Positions 18,133 to 27,291 of a DNA stretch of 64,000 nt are shown in pieces (position 1 is the stretch's first letter; each line of letters begins with the position of its first letter). The DNA lies in assembly GCF_001277215.2 (NCBI RefSeq), contig NZ_CP013941.1, positions 62,001 to 126,000 on the forward strand, in the 5' to 3' direction. The notes beneath the pieces were generated by a model that had not been told where the DNA came from, searched no databases, and saw only the letters and a program-made list of their open reading frames with translations. This DNA comes from Cronobacter malonaticus LMG 23826. Its GTDB lineage: Bacteria > Pseudomonadota > Gammaproteobacteria > Enterobacterales > Enterobacteriaceae. The translations under genes were made by a program, and so were the position numbers.

Positions 18133-18948
18133 TTAGTGCTTACTGACACGCGCCAGGAACATGTCCCACTGCGATTTAAGGGCATCGACATGCGCTTTTT
18201 CGAGCTGTTTTACTGGCATGGGATCACGGCTTTCATTCACTTTGCTCATAAAGCCGGAAAACCACTGCGGTGCGCTGGAAGAGCTTGCCGTCACGGCAAG
18301 TATATCGTTGCGCGCTTTCTGAGATTCCCCTTTACCGGCTTGCAGCAGGCTGAGCTGATTCTCATACTCCTTCAGGCTTGCCATATCGCCGTTCTGTTTT
18401 GCGATATCGATAAACGCCTGCGTCATGGTTTTCATCTCGTCATCCTGCGCGGCGGTTTTCTTTGTCATCCATGCTGTGACGATATCCTGCGCTTTGGCCT
18501 GGTTTTCCTGCGGCACATACTTCGCCACAAGATAATTCAGTTTGGCCTGCTGCATGGCGAGATCCATATCGCTGGTGGTCGAGTTGGACGTGCTCGCGGC
18601 GGGGGTGCTCAGCGCTTCGGAGAGCAGGGTGCCCATATCCAGAGACGAGAGCGTGGAGAGTTTAGAGAAATCCGCGAAGTTATCGGAAATCTCACTGTGC
18701 AGCACGAGGCCCGGCACGCTGCTGTTCGCCTGCTGCTCAAGCATGGCACGACGCTGCGCCAGCATGTTTTGCAGGCTTTTTTCGCGCTCTTCTTTGCTTT
18801 GCCCGGCACTGACGGGCGTGTCACTACCTGACTGCACGGCGCTGGCTTTGTCGGCTGAAATAGCGACCGTTTCCGGGGCTTTTTTACGGGTGTAATAATC
18901 ACGGCTTACGGCGTAGCTGTCCTGCATGGCGGGTACGATGGTGGTCAC
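18133..18948 (-). CDS. Hypothetical protein, 271 residues, GTG start
   Basis: I do not recognise this protein. The GTG at 18948 is chosen because GGAAGGAG is at ideal distance; an upstream in-frame ATG at 18978 has nothing. Residues 1-80 are polar and rich in Lys/Ala/Ser; a middle segment carries DLAMQQAKLNYLVAKYVPQ, and the C-terminus contains SSSAPQWFSGFMSKVNESRD and LKSQWDMFLARVSKH. No signal peptide or TM helix is visible, and the protein looks soluble and helical. It lies 550 bases from an hcp gene on the opposite strand, so a link to that island is possible but unproven. Confidence 0.72.
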   Translation of the reverse strand: MTTIVPAMQDSYAVSRDYYTRKKAPETVAISADKASAVQSGSDTPVSAGQSKEEREKSLQNMLAQRRAMLEQQANSSVPGLVLHSEISDNFADFSKLSTLSSLDMGTLLSEALSTPAASTSNSTTSDMDLAMQQAKLNYLVAKYVPQENQAKAQDIVTAWMTKKTAAQDDEMKTMTQAFIDIAKQNGDMASLKEYENQLSLLQAGKGESQKARNDILAVTASSSSAPQWFSGFMSKVNESRDPMPVKQLEKAHVDALKSQWDMFLARVSKH

Positions 18949-19167
18949 TTTCCGAACTCCTTCCGGTTGAATTAGCATCAGGAAGCTTATCGGCCTGATA
19001 AAATAACCCTTTAGTGTTGTATGGTTTTCCCTACCTGTTCTGGGAGGGGCGGTATTTTTCTCCGCGATTAATTACATTATGAATACTTCATTTTCTATTA
19101 AATATGATATTTAAGATAAATCGCAGGTTCGTTTTTTTATTAGCAGGGAGGTCATGATAAAACCCTT

Positions 19168-19413
19168 TTGTTTTATAACGTATTCTTTCCAGCGCAACGC
19201 ATCAGCAACAAGTATGATATTTTTTCCTTATTACCTTTAATAAACGTCATTGTGATTTCTCTTATCCTGATTTGGGTAATTTTTGTGAACTACTCCACAT
19301 TTAATTCGTTCATAACGATTAATGCTCCTGCAATAAAAGTGAAACAAATACAGGATATACGCGGAAATAATTCGAATGAGATTCGTCTTAATTTCCGGAG
19401 CGGTATTGTTTAG
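19168..19413 (+). CDS. Possible small membrane protein or remnant with ExbD/TolR-like segment
   Basis: A frame of about 81 codons with no ATG near the start; TTG at 19168 is the best start and its Shine-Dalgarno-like GGAGG at 19147-19151 is rather far. It encodes a single TM helix (LLPLINVIVISLILIWVIFV) followed by polar residues with INAPAIKVKQIQ. This weakly recalls the N-terminal TM region of ExbD/TolR proteins, which are 130-150 residues. The region (19.0-19.5 kb) is strikingly AT-rich compared with flanks. It may be a decayed gene or chance. An alternative short ATG frame starts at 19154 and stops at once after 28 codons. Confidence 0.25.
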   Translation: MFYNVFFPAQRISNKYDIFSLLPLINVIVISLILIWVIFVNYSTFNSFITINAPAIKVKQIQDIRGNNSNEIRLNFRSGIV

Positions 19414-19501
19414 CGTTTTGAATAAACTTACAGTGAAACTGAATTATTTGCCTGCGGGCTTTGCTTATTCTCACCTGCTATCTGATAACACGGAGTATTA
19501 C

Positions 19502-19984
19502 ATGGCTATTGATATGTTCCTGAAAGTGGAAGGCGTGACTGGCGAATCTAAAGATGCTAATCATGCCAGCTGGATCGATGTGCTTTCTTTTAACTGGGGC
19601 GCAGCGCAGCCGGGAAATATGGCAGTCGGCGGTGGCGGCGGTGCCGGTAAAGTTAACTTTCAGGATTTAGCCGTACAGGCCATTGTGGATAAAGGCACGC
19701 CCGCCATTCTTAAATTCTGTGCCAGCGGTAAGCACGTGAATAAGGTGGAGCTTTCTGTCTGTAAAGCCGGTGGCCAGCAGGTGGAGTATTCGAAAATTGT
19801 TCTTGAAGATGTGCTGGTGACCCGCACGGAATTCACGGGCGTTGGGCAGACAGATACGGTTCTTGTGAATTACTACTTCCAGGCTGCGAAAGTCAATTTC
19901 CATTACTGGGAACAGTCAAACCAGGGAACCAAAGGTGCGGAAACTAAAGCCGGTTGGGATATTAAACAGAATAAAGAACTCTGA
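19502..19984 (+). CDS. hcp: Hcp-family type VI secretion tube protein (orphan)
   Basis: The 160-residue product starts MAIDMFLKVEGVTGES and continues with HASWIDVLSFNWGAAQPGN, VNFQDLAVQAIVDKGTPAILKFC and VELSVCKAGG, all standard for Hcp. Six stacked Hcp rings form the tube expelled by T6SS, and some Hcp carry effectors. CGGAG with good spacing supports the ATG at 19502; the frame extends 42 codons further with no family likeness. No VgrG, PAAR or other T6SS gene is within the window, so this is an orphan hcp; 18 bases later a second gene follows. Confidence 0.93.
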   Translation: MAIDMFLKVEGVTGESKDANHASWIDVLSFNWGAAQPGNMAVGGGGGAGKVNFQDLAVQAIVDKGTPAILKFCASGKHVNKVELSVCKAGGQQVEYSKIVLEDVLVTRTEFTGVGQTDTVLVNYYFQAAKVNFHYWEQSNQGTKGAETKAGWDIKQNKEL

Positions 19985-20002
19985 TAAGAAAGGAGTGGCA
20001 AG

Positions 20003-20941
20003 ATGGCAGAAATTAACTCCATGATAAATGCCCTTCTTTCCGATCGGTCCCACTTTAATGAACAAGAAATACATACCATTATCGACTTCGTGAATGAACT
20101 CGATGATGACATGCTGTATCAGTTTGAAAATGCTGAAGAGCGCAGCGTGATGTATAGCTATGAGCAATTACTGGCCAGCTCCCGCCCTGTTGGCGTCAAT
20201 AACGGCGGGCGCGATCTGGAAATGGGATTACTCAATTCCGGACCAAATAATACTATTCAGAATAACCGCCAGTTTTTTGACCGGTATAATACCCGCGTTC
20301 CTCGTATGGGCGGGCGCGGGGGCAACATTTATAATGAAGCCACTAAAATCAGCTATGATTTTGCCGGTAAAATTATCACAGGGCTTGGCGGGATGTTTGG
20401 CGCGTCCGCCGGTGTCGCCGCGACGGTCACATCCGGTAGCGCCGCGGCAAACGCGGCTTCCTCGCTGGGCGTGCGCACCGCATTTCTGGCCGCAGGGGGT
20501 GTTTGCGGCGTCGTGGGCGGGGTACTGGTGCTCCTGCGCAATACGTTGTCGGACAGACAGACGGCGAATAACAAACGCTTTCTGGAAACCGTCAAAAAAG
20601 CCGTGAAAGTGCGTAATAAAGTGAATAAGTTTTTCGAAGAAACCAATAACAAAGTGGTGAAAGATCCGGCGAAGGCGAAAACACAGCTTGAATCCGGTCT
20701 TGCCTCGCACCCGGCCCGCTTCGCGGCAGGGCCTGGCGGCTCAACGGTCTACGCTGATTTGTCGCCGGTGGAAAAGCTCCTCACTGAGGATTTCGCGACG
20801 CAGCATTATGATATCCGCTCAAAAGTGGTTATCAGTCGTGGCAATCCGTGGCACATCACGCTTAATACGCTGCGCGGCGGCACTAAGCAGTTTTCTCAGG
20901 AAGAGATGACCGTTCTGCAGAATATCGCAAGCCGGTTGTAA
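20003..20941 (+). CDS. Unknown protein next to hcp, candidate Hcp-associated cargo
   Basis: This 312-residue product begins 18 bases after hcp with GAAAGGAG upstream, so co-expression is likely. I recognise no family. Residues 1-60 are acidic and helical; residues 110-185 hold two glycine/alanine-rich hydrophobic stretches (AGKIITGLGGMFGASAGVAA, then AAGGVCGVVGGVLVLL); the rest is basic, then a globular C-terminus. This layout resembles membrane-inserting T6SS effectors, but no toxin motif is visible. No immunity gene is obvious: the next gene (arsC) faces the other way. It could instead be a helper or adaptor of unknown role. Confidence 0.6.
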   Translation: MAEINSMINALLSDRSHFNEQEIHTIIDFVNELDDDMLYQFENAEERSVMYSYEQLLASSRPVGVNNGGRDLEMGLLNSGPNNTIQNNRQFFDRYNTRVPRMGGRGGNIYNEATKISYDFAGKIITGLGGMFGASAGVAATVTSGSAAANAASSLGVRTAFLAAGGVCGVVGGVLVLLRNTLSDRQTANNKRFLETVKKAVKVRNKVNKFFEETNNKVVKDPAKAKTQLESGLASHPARFAAGPGGSTVYADLSPVEKLLTEDFATQHYDIRSKVVISRGNPWHITLNTLRGGTKQFSQEEMTVLQNIASRL

Positions 20942-21017
20942 GATTGTATTTACGGCGTGTTTGCGCCGTACACCTCTTTCCGACGGCGGTGTCAACCACC
21001 GCCTGACGATATCACCG

Positions 21018-21422
21018 TCACCCGCGCACAATCTCACCATCTTCTTTTGTGAACGGGCCTTGCTGGGGATCGGGCAGAATAGCCAGGACTTCTTCTGACG
21101 GACGGCACAGTCGGGTGCCAAGCGGCGTGACCACAATCGGGCGGTTGATAAGAATCGGATGCGCCAGCATCGCGTCCAGCAGCGCCTCGTCACTGATTTT
21201 CTCATCGTCCAGCCCGAGCGCCTGATACGGCTCAACGTTCTTGCGCAGCAGTGCCCGCATGCTAATGCTCATATCCTTAATGAGTGTTTTCAGCGCGTCG
21301 CGCGTCGGCGGCGTTTCCAGATAAAGAATAATAGTTGGCTCCACGCCGCTGTTGCGGATAAGGCCAAGCGTGTTGCGTGAGGTGCCGCAGGCCGGGTTAT
21401 GGTAAATCGTAATCGGTGTCAT
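21018..21422 (-). CDS. arsC: Arsenate reductase, glutaredoxin-dependent
   Basis: A 134-residue ArsC: the catalytic Cys12 in YHNPACGTSRNTL, and the arsenate-binding arginine positions in NRPIVVTPLGTRLCRPSEEV. It converts arsenate to arsenite with glutathione/glutaredoxin, feeding ArsB. ATG preceded by GGAG. It follows arsB by 44 bases on the same strand and ends the arsRBC operon. Convergent with the hcp-associated gene. Confidence 0.95.
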   Translation of the reverse strand: MTPITIYHNPACGTSRNTLGLIRNSGVEPTIILYLETPPTRDALKTLIKDMSISMRALLRKNVEPYQALGLDDEKISDEALLDAMLAHPILINRPIVVTPLGTRLCRPSEEVLAILPDPQQGPFTKEDGEIVRG

Positions 21423-21466
21423 CAGGGTTCTCCGTCAGGGCGCGTTTTGCCGCGCCCTGGATCAGG

Positions 21467-22750
<1,284 letters not shown>

Positions 22751-22837
22751 GACACTCTCCTTGACTGAAAACTGCGGCTTTTACGCCGGAGTAACACAAA
22801 ACAAATATGCTAAATCGTATATGTTAAGGGAAATTTT

Positions 22838-23173
22838 TTAACCGCAAGGTCTGCTGACTGATGCGTTTTGCATGATCAGAGACGTGATGGCTTCACGCTC
22901 GCATAAAAACGCCTGCTCAATCACCGCTGCAGCCCAGGCGGGCATGTGCGGCGAAAGCCGGTAGTAGATCCACTTGCCGTCGCGGCGATCGCAGAGAAGA
23001 CCGCTGTCGCGCAGTAATGCCAGATGGCGGGAAATCTTGGGCTGGGAAAGGTTTAACGTCAATGAGAGTTCGCAAACGCACAGTTCACCCTGCGCGCGCA
23101 GCAGCAGCGCCAGGCGTAATCGGGTGTCATCAGCCAGCAGTTTGAACAGCTGTAACGGCATGAAAGACATCAT
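22838..23173 (-). CDS. arsR: Arsenical-responsive repressor ArsR
   Basis: 111 residues. The winged helix includes LQLFKLLADDTRLRLALLL and LSLTLNLSQPKISRHLALLR. The metal-binding cysteines are in GELCVCEL (Cys32 and Cys34), the arsenite site. It represses its own operon until arsenite binds. The ATG at 23173 has GGAGGG upstream; a second in-frame ATG follows immediately. A palindromic sequence lies 60-80 bases before it. Confidence 0.95.
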   Translation of the reverse strand: MMSFMPLQLFKLLADDTRLRLALLLRAQGELCVCELSLTLNLSQPKISRHLALLRDSGLLCDRRDGKWIYYRLSPHMPAWAAAVIEQAFLCEREAITSLIMQNASVSRPCG

Positions 23174-23231
23174 TTACCCTCCATAAAACAGTGGAGGGTA
23201 GTGTGGATCGCTCATTCTCTGACGTCAATAA

Positions 23232-23253
23232 CATATTCGAATATACGAATATG
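23232..23253. promoter_or_regulatory. Candidate ArsR operator upstream of arsRBC
   Basis: CATATTCG and CGAATATG form a perfect 8-base inverted repeat around AATATA, about 60-80 bases before the arsR start. ArsR dimers bind such AT-rich dyads over the promoter. No clear -10/-35 pair is chosen here. Confidence 0.55.
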
Positions 23254-23262
23254 AGTGGTGCG

Positions 23263-24150
23263 TTAATGATATTCCTGCTGCTCCAGCACTGCCTGCAACT
23301 GCGCGCGCGCCTCGCCCTGCAGACTCAGCAGCGGCTCCGGCAGGCAGGGCGCGGCGGCGCGTCCGCAGAGTTCCGCAGCCGCCGCGATCACCCGCAAACT
23401 GCCGTGGCGGCGAAATAATTCCCACAGCGGTTCAAACTTCTCATTGAGCGCGGCGGCCTGCGCCTCGTCGCCCGCCAGCGCGGCGTCGGTCAGCGCCCGG
23501 ATATCGCGTGGCCAGAGCCCGGCGGCGACCGAATAGAACACATCGGCTCCGGCCAGCAGCGCACTGCCGGCCTGCGGATCGCCGCTGGTGCCAAGGGTGA
23601 CGGTGGCGGGGAGCTCGCGGCGCAGGGCGGGGATTTTCGCGGCCGCCTGGGCGGCATCGCTAAACGGGCTGAGTTTAATCGAGCCGATATTGGGCAGCCG
23701 CGCCACGGCGCACAGTAATTCCTGCGTAAAGGTAAAGCCCGTGGTGGCCGGATTATCATAAATGCACAGCGGTACCGAAACCGCGTGCGCGACACGCTCA
23801 TAAAGCCGGTATGCCTCTTCCTGACTGAGCGGCTGATAGGAGAGCGGCGAGAGAAGCAGCCCACGCACGCCGGCGCGCTGGGCGTCATCGGCGAGCTGCA
23901 GGATATCGTCCAGACGCAGCGCGCCGATGCTCGTTATGACCGGAATATCCTCTGCGGCCGCGATCGACAGCGCCGTAATGCGGGCGCGTTGCTCCCGGGA
24001 GAGGTAGGCGTAGCTGCCGGTGGAGCCGAGCGGGGCAATAGTATCTACCCGCGCCGCCGCCAGATTTTCAATCAGCGACACAAAGGTTTTTTCATCCGCC
24101 CTGCCGTTAATCAGCGGCGTCAGCGGAAAAGCGGCGAGACCCTTAAACAT
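23263..24150 (-). CDS. DHDPS/NAL-family lyase (DapA-like)
   Basis: The 295-residue TIM-barrel protein has the class I aldolase Lys in IGSIKLSPF and the partner Tyr in SVPLCIYDNPATTGF. The substrate loop reads APLGSTGSYAYLS in place of the usual GTTGE of true DapA, suggesting a different substrate than in lysine synthesis, as in KDG aldolases, YagE-like or N-acetylneuraminate-lyase-like enzymes. AAGGAAATATC precedes the ATG. It is the last gene of a cluster with an EamA exporter and a divergent MocR regulator. Confidence 0.85.
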   Translation of the reverse strand: MFKGLAAFPLTPLINGRADEKTFVSLIENLAAARVDTIAPLGSTGSYAYLSREQRARITALSIAAAEDIPVITSIGALRLDDILQLADDAQRAGVRGLLLSPLSYQPLSQEEAYRLYERVAHAVSVPLCIYDNPATTGFTFTQELLCAVARLPNIGSIKLSPFSDAAQAAAKIPALRRELPATVTLGTSGDPQAGSALLAGADVFYSVAAGLWPRDIRALTDAALAGDEAQAAALNEKFEPLWELFRRHGSLRVIAAAAELCGRAAAPCLPEPLLSLQGEARAQLQAVLEQQEYH

Positions 24151-24174
24151 GATATTTCCTTATTAAAGTGCCTA

Positions 24175-25053
24175 TCAGCGCGCGAATTTCTTCGAGCCCG
24201 CCACGCAGAGGATCACCCCCAGCGTCACGACCAGCATCAGCGGGCTGACGTGTTCATTAAGCAGCGACGCGGCGAGCGCGAGGCCAAGAAACGGCTGTAA
24301 GAGCTGAAGCTGGCCGACGGCGGCGATCCCGCCTGCGGCAAGCCCACGGTACCAGAAGATAAAACCGATTAGCATACTGAACAGCGACACATACCCCAGC
24401 GACACCCAGGCGGCAGGCGCCACCGTACTGAACGTGGCGGGCCGCGTCAGCCAGGCGGCGCACAGCATCAGCGGCAGCGCGAGGATCAGCGCCCAGCCGA
24501 TCACCTGCCAGCCGCCGAGCTGGCGCGACAGCGCCGCGCCTTCCGCATACCCTAACCCGCACAGCGCCACGGCGGCCAGCATCAGCAGGTCGCCCTGTAA
24601 TGAGATCCGCACATCCCCGGTGAGGGCAAAACCCGCCACCAGCAGGCTGCCCAGTATCGAGAAAATCCAGAATGCCGGGCGGGGGCGTTCACCGCCGCGC
24701 AGTACGCCAAAGAGCGCCGTCGCGAGCGGCAGCAGGCCGATAAACACCATCGAATGCGCGGACGTCACATGCTGAAGCGCCAGCGCGGTCAGCAGTGGAA
24801 AGCCTACCACTACGCCGGCGCAGATTACCGCCAGCGACGCCGCCTGCCGCACCGTGGGGCGCGTTTCCCGTCGCAGCAGGATTAACAGTAGCGCCAGCCC
24901 TCCGGCGATGGAGGCGCGGGCGAACGTCAGAAAAAACGGCGACAAATCTTCCACGGCGACACGCGTGGCGGGCAGCGAACCGCTGAAAATAACCACGCCC
25001 AGCAGGCCATTGAGCCAGCCTGCCCACAGGCCAGGACGGGACGGATTCTCCAT
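24175..25053 (-). CDS. EamA/DMT-family transporter
   Basis: 292 residues and ten predicted TM helices in two EamA halves: GVVIFSGSLPATRVAVEDLSP and SPFFLTFARASIAGGLALL in the first, and ALCGLGYAEGAALSRQLGG and LLQPFLGLALAASLLNEHV in the second. This class mostly exports amino acids or small metabolites. ATG 25053 has AGGAGAG; the frame could begin 69 bases earlier but that part is not membrane-like. Ends 24 bases before the lyase gene. Divergent from the MocR regulator, which probably controls it. Confidence 0.85.
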   Translation of the reverse strand: MENPSRPGLWAGWLNGLLGVVIFSGSLPATRVAVEDLSPFFLTFARASIAGGLALLLILLRRETRPTVRQAASLAVICAGVVVGFPLLTALALQHVTSAHSMVFIGLLPLATALFGVLRGGERPRPAFWIFSILGSLLVAGFALTGDVRISLQGDLLMLAAVALCGLGYAEGAALSRQLGGWQVIGWALILALPLMLCAAWLTRPATFSTVAPAAWVSLGYVSLFSMLIGFIFWYRGLAAGGIAAVGQLQLLQPFLGLALAASLLNEHVSPLMLVVTLGVILCVAGSKKFAR

Positions 25054-25145
25054 AACACTCTCCTGATAACATAACGACCATTGACGCTCGCCATAGTAGG
25101 ACGCTAGATTCAGGACAATCAAAAAATTGTCATGGATACATTGCC

Positions 25146-26480
25146 GTGAAAGCGCGTTATAAAACCCTGGTCGATCGCTTTGCCGCGGCTATCCGAAGTG
25201 GTGAGTTAACCGCAGGCGTAAAGCTGCCGACGCACCGGCGGCTGGCGGTGGAACACCATGTCTCGCTTGCGACGGCGACGCGCGTTTACGCCGAGCTGGA
25301 GGCGATGGGGCTGGTGAGCGGTGAAACAGGGCGGGGAACCTTTGTGCGGGATATCGCGCTGCCGCCGGGGCTGGGTATCGATCAGCATGCCGTGGCGGCC
25401 GATGCGCTGGATCTCAGCTTTAACTATCCCGCGCTGCCAGGGCAGGCAGAGCGGTTGCGCGACGCGTTGCGCCAGCTTGCCTCGGCCGGGGATATCGAGG
25501 CGCTGTTACGTTATCAGCCCCACGCCGGGCGCGCGAAAGACAGAGAGACTATCGCCGCGTATCTGGCGGGCGCAGGGTTGAATACCGCGCCGGAGAACGT
25601 GCTGGTGGTGAGCGGCGCGCAGCATGGCCTCGCTGTATCGGTGATGAGCCTGTTACGGCCAGGTGATGTGGTGGCGGTGGACGCGCTGACTTATCCCGGA
25701 TTTAAAGTGGCTGCACAGCTTTGTCACATTGAGCTTGTGGCGGTGCCGTGCACACCGCAGGGGCCGGATCTCGCGGCGTTGCAGGCGCTCTGCGAAAAGC
25801 GTCGCGTGCGGGCAGTTTACACCATGCCAACGCTGCACAACCCGATCGGCTGGGTAATGACGCCGCGCCAGCGACGCGCGCTGGTGGCGATTGCACGGCA
25901 ATACGATCTGTTGCTGATTGAAGATGCGCCTTACGCCTGGCTGGTGAAGCCCGCGCCGGTGCCGCTCGCGGCGCTGGCACCAGAGCGAACGGTATATGTG
26001 ACCGGGTTTTCGAAGAATATCGCGACGGGCCTGCGGGTTGGTGCGGTCGTCTGCCCGCCGCGTTTTCTGAGCGCGTTCGAGCGCACCATTCGCGCCACCG
26101 CCTGGAATACACCAGCGCTGATGACAACACTGGTGTGCGACTGGCTGCGTGACGGCACGGTAAACCGGTTTGAGACGCTGAAGCGCCGTGATGCTCGGGC
26201 TCGCCAGCGTCTTGCCAGAGAAGTGCTGGCCCCGCTGGAGGTCATGAGCCACCCGTCCTCCTATTTTATCTGGCTGCCGCTGCGGGAAGGCGTGCGGGCC
26301 GAACAGGTGGCTCAAAAACTGCTGCAAAAAAAGATCTCGGTGTCCACCGCCGAGCCGTTCAGCACGACATTCCATACACCCCACGCGATACGCCTCGCGC
26401 TCGGCTCTTTACCGCTGGAGACACTGCGCAACGCGCTTGAAACGATCCGGGAAACGGTACTTTATGAGGAAAATCTTTAG
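25146..26480 (+). CDS. MocR/PdxR-type GntR-aminotransferase regulator
   Basis: The 444-residue product starts with a GntR winged helix (LTAGVKLPTHRRLAVEHHVSLATATRVYAELEAMGL) and continues as a fold type I aminotransferase. The pyridoxal phosphate lysine is in YVTGFSKNIATGLRVG, and other PLP contacts are in TMPTLHNPIGWVM and EDAPYAWL. MocR proteins act as transcription factors using PLP aldimine chemistry. It reads from GTG at 25146, back to back with the EamA gene (92 bases), suggesting it controls that exporter and the lyase. Confidence 0.9.
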   Translation: MKARYKTLVDRFAAAIRSGELTAGVKLPTHRRLAVEHHVSLATATRVYAELEAMGLVSGETGRGTFVRDIALPPGLGIDQHAVAADALDLSFNYPALPGQAERLRDALRQLASAGDIEALLRYQPHAGRAKDRETIAAYLAGAGLNTAPENVLVVSGAQHGLAVSVMSLLRPGDVVAVDALTYPGFKVAAQLCHIELVAVPCTPQGPDLAALQALCEKRRVRAVYTMPTLHNPIGWVMTPRQRRALVAIARQYDLLLIEDAPYAWLVKPAPVPLAALAPERTVYVTGFSKNIATGLRVGAVVCPPRFLSAFERTIRATAWNTPALMTTLVCDWLRDGTVNRFETLKRRDARARQRLAREVLAPLEVMSHPSSYFIWLPLREGVRAEQVAQKLLQKKISVSTAEPFSTTFHTPHAIRLALGSLPLETLRNALETIRETVLYEENL

Positions 26481-26509
26481 CGCCACGAGGCAGGGCTACG
26501 CGTTGCAGT

Positions 26510-26540
26510 AAAGGGCCACCCGCAAAGGTGGCCCTTTTTC
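26510..26540. terminator. Terminator between mocR-like gene and dsbG
   Basis: AAAGGGCCACC and GGTGGCCCTTTTT flank a short loop, a stem with T-runs on both sides. It can serve both convergent genes. Confidence 0.9.
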
Positions 26541-26541
26541 A

Positions 26542-27291
26542 TTACTTACAGGCCACCAGATCGGCCATCTGCTCGGCGTTCGGCAGACCGACAATCTGCT
26601 GAAGCAGCCGGTCTTTATTCAGATAGTAAATGGCCGGCGTGCCGTTCGCGCCCAGTTGCGCCATCAGCTGCTGGTTATACTGAATCTGCTTAAAGGCCGC
26701 AGGCGAGGTTTTCTCCGGCAGCACCGGTTTGGTTTTACCGGCTGAGCTTTCAAGAGCCTGCCAGGTTTTTTGCGGATCGTCGGAGGCCAGCACCGCCGCG
26801 GCATAGCGCCCGCTGTCCGGGCGGATCACGCCTACCAGCAGCGTTTTCAGGCTGATGCTCTTATCTTTAAGGTACGGCTGCGCTTGCTCCCAGAACTTAT
26901 GGCAGTAAGGACAGAACGGATCGGCGAACACCACCACCTTGCAGGCGGCCTGCTCGCTGCCTTCCTGAATGCCCTTCGCCTGATCCAGCGTTTTCCACAT
27001 TTCGCGGCCCGCCGGGATGTACAGCTCGTCGTTAATCAGCTTTTCGCTAAGATTATTGCCCTGCGCGTCGTACATATAGCCGGTGATGACATGCTTTTTG
27101 TCCGGCGTCAGATAGAGCGTCACGCCGGTGTCCTGATATTTACCAAGCCACGCCTGAACGCCGCCCGGCGCGGTGAAAGGCTTGATAATCGTAATGCCCT
27201 GTTTCTCCATCTGTTTTACCGGCTCCGGTAAATCATCAGCCTGCGCCTGGAACGCGGCGAGCAGTGCGCCCGCCATCAGTAACTTTTTCAT
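26542..27291 (-). CDS. dsbG: DsbG: periplasmic disulfide isomerase/reductase
   Basis: 249 residues with a signal peptide ending QAQA, an N-terminal dimerisation domain (to about residue 80), then a thioredoxin domain with VVVFADPFCPYC (Cys127 and Cys130) and the cis-proline in GANGTPAIYYLN. DsbG keeps single cysteines of periplasmic proteins reduced. Its ATG overlaps the stop of the upstream DsbD-like gene (ATGA), so the two are translationally coupled; the larger gene may supply its electrons, instead of distant DsbD. Confidence 0.92.
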   Translation of the reverse strand: MKKLLMAGALLAAFQAQADDLPEPVKQMEKQGITIIKPFTAPGGVQAWLGKYQDTGVTLYLTPDKKHVITGYMYDAQGNNLSEKLINDELYIPAGREMWKTLDQAKGIQEGSEQAACKVVVFADPFCPYCHKFWEQAQPYLKDKSISLKTLLVGVIRPDSGRYAAAVLASDDPQKTWQALESSAGKTKPVLPEKTSPAAFKQIQYNQQLMAQLGANGTPAIYYLNKDRLLQQIVGLPNAEQMADLVACK

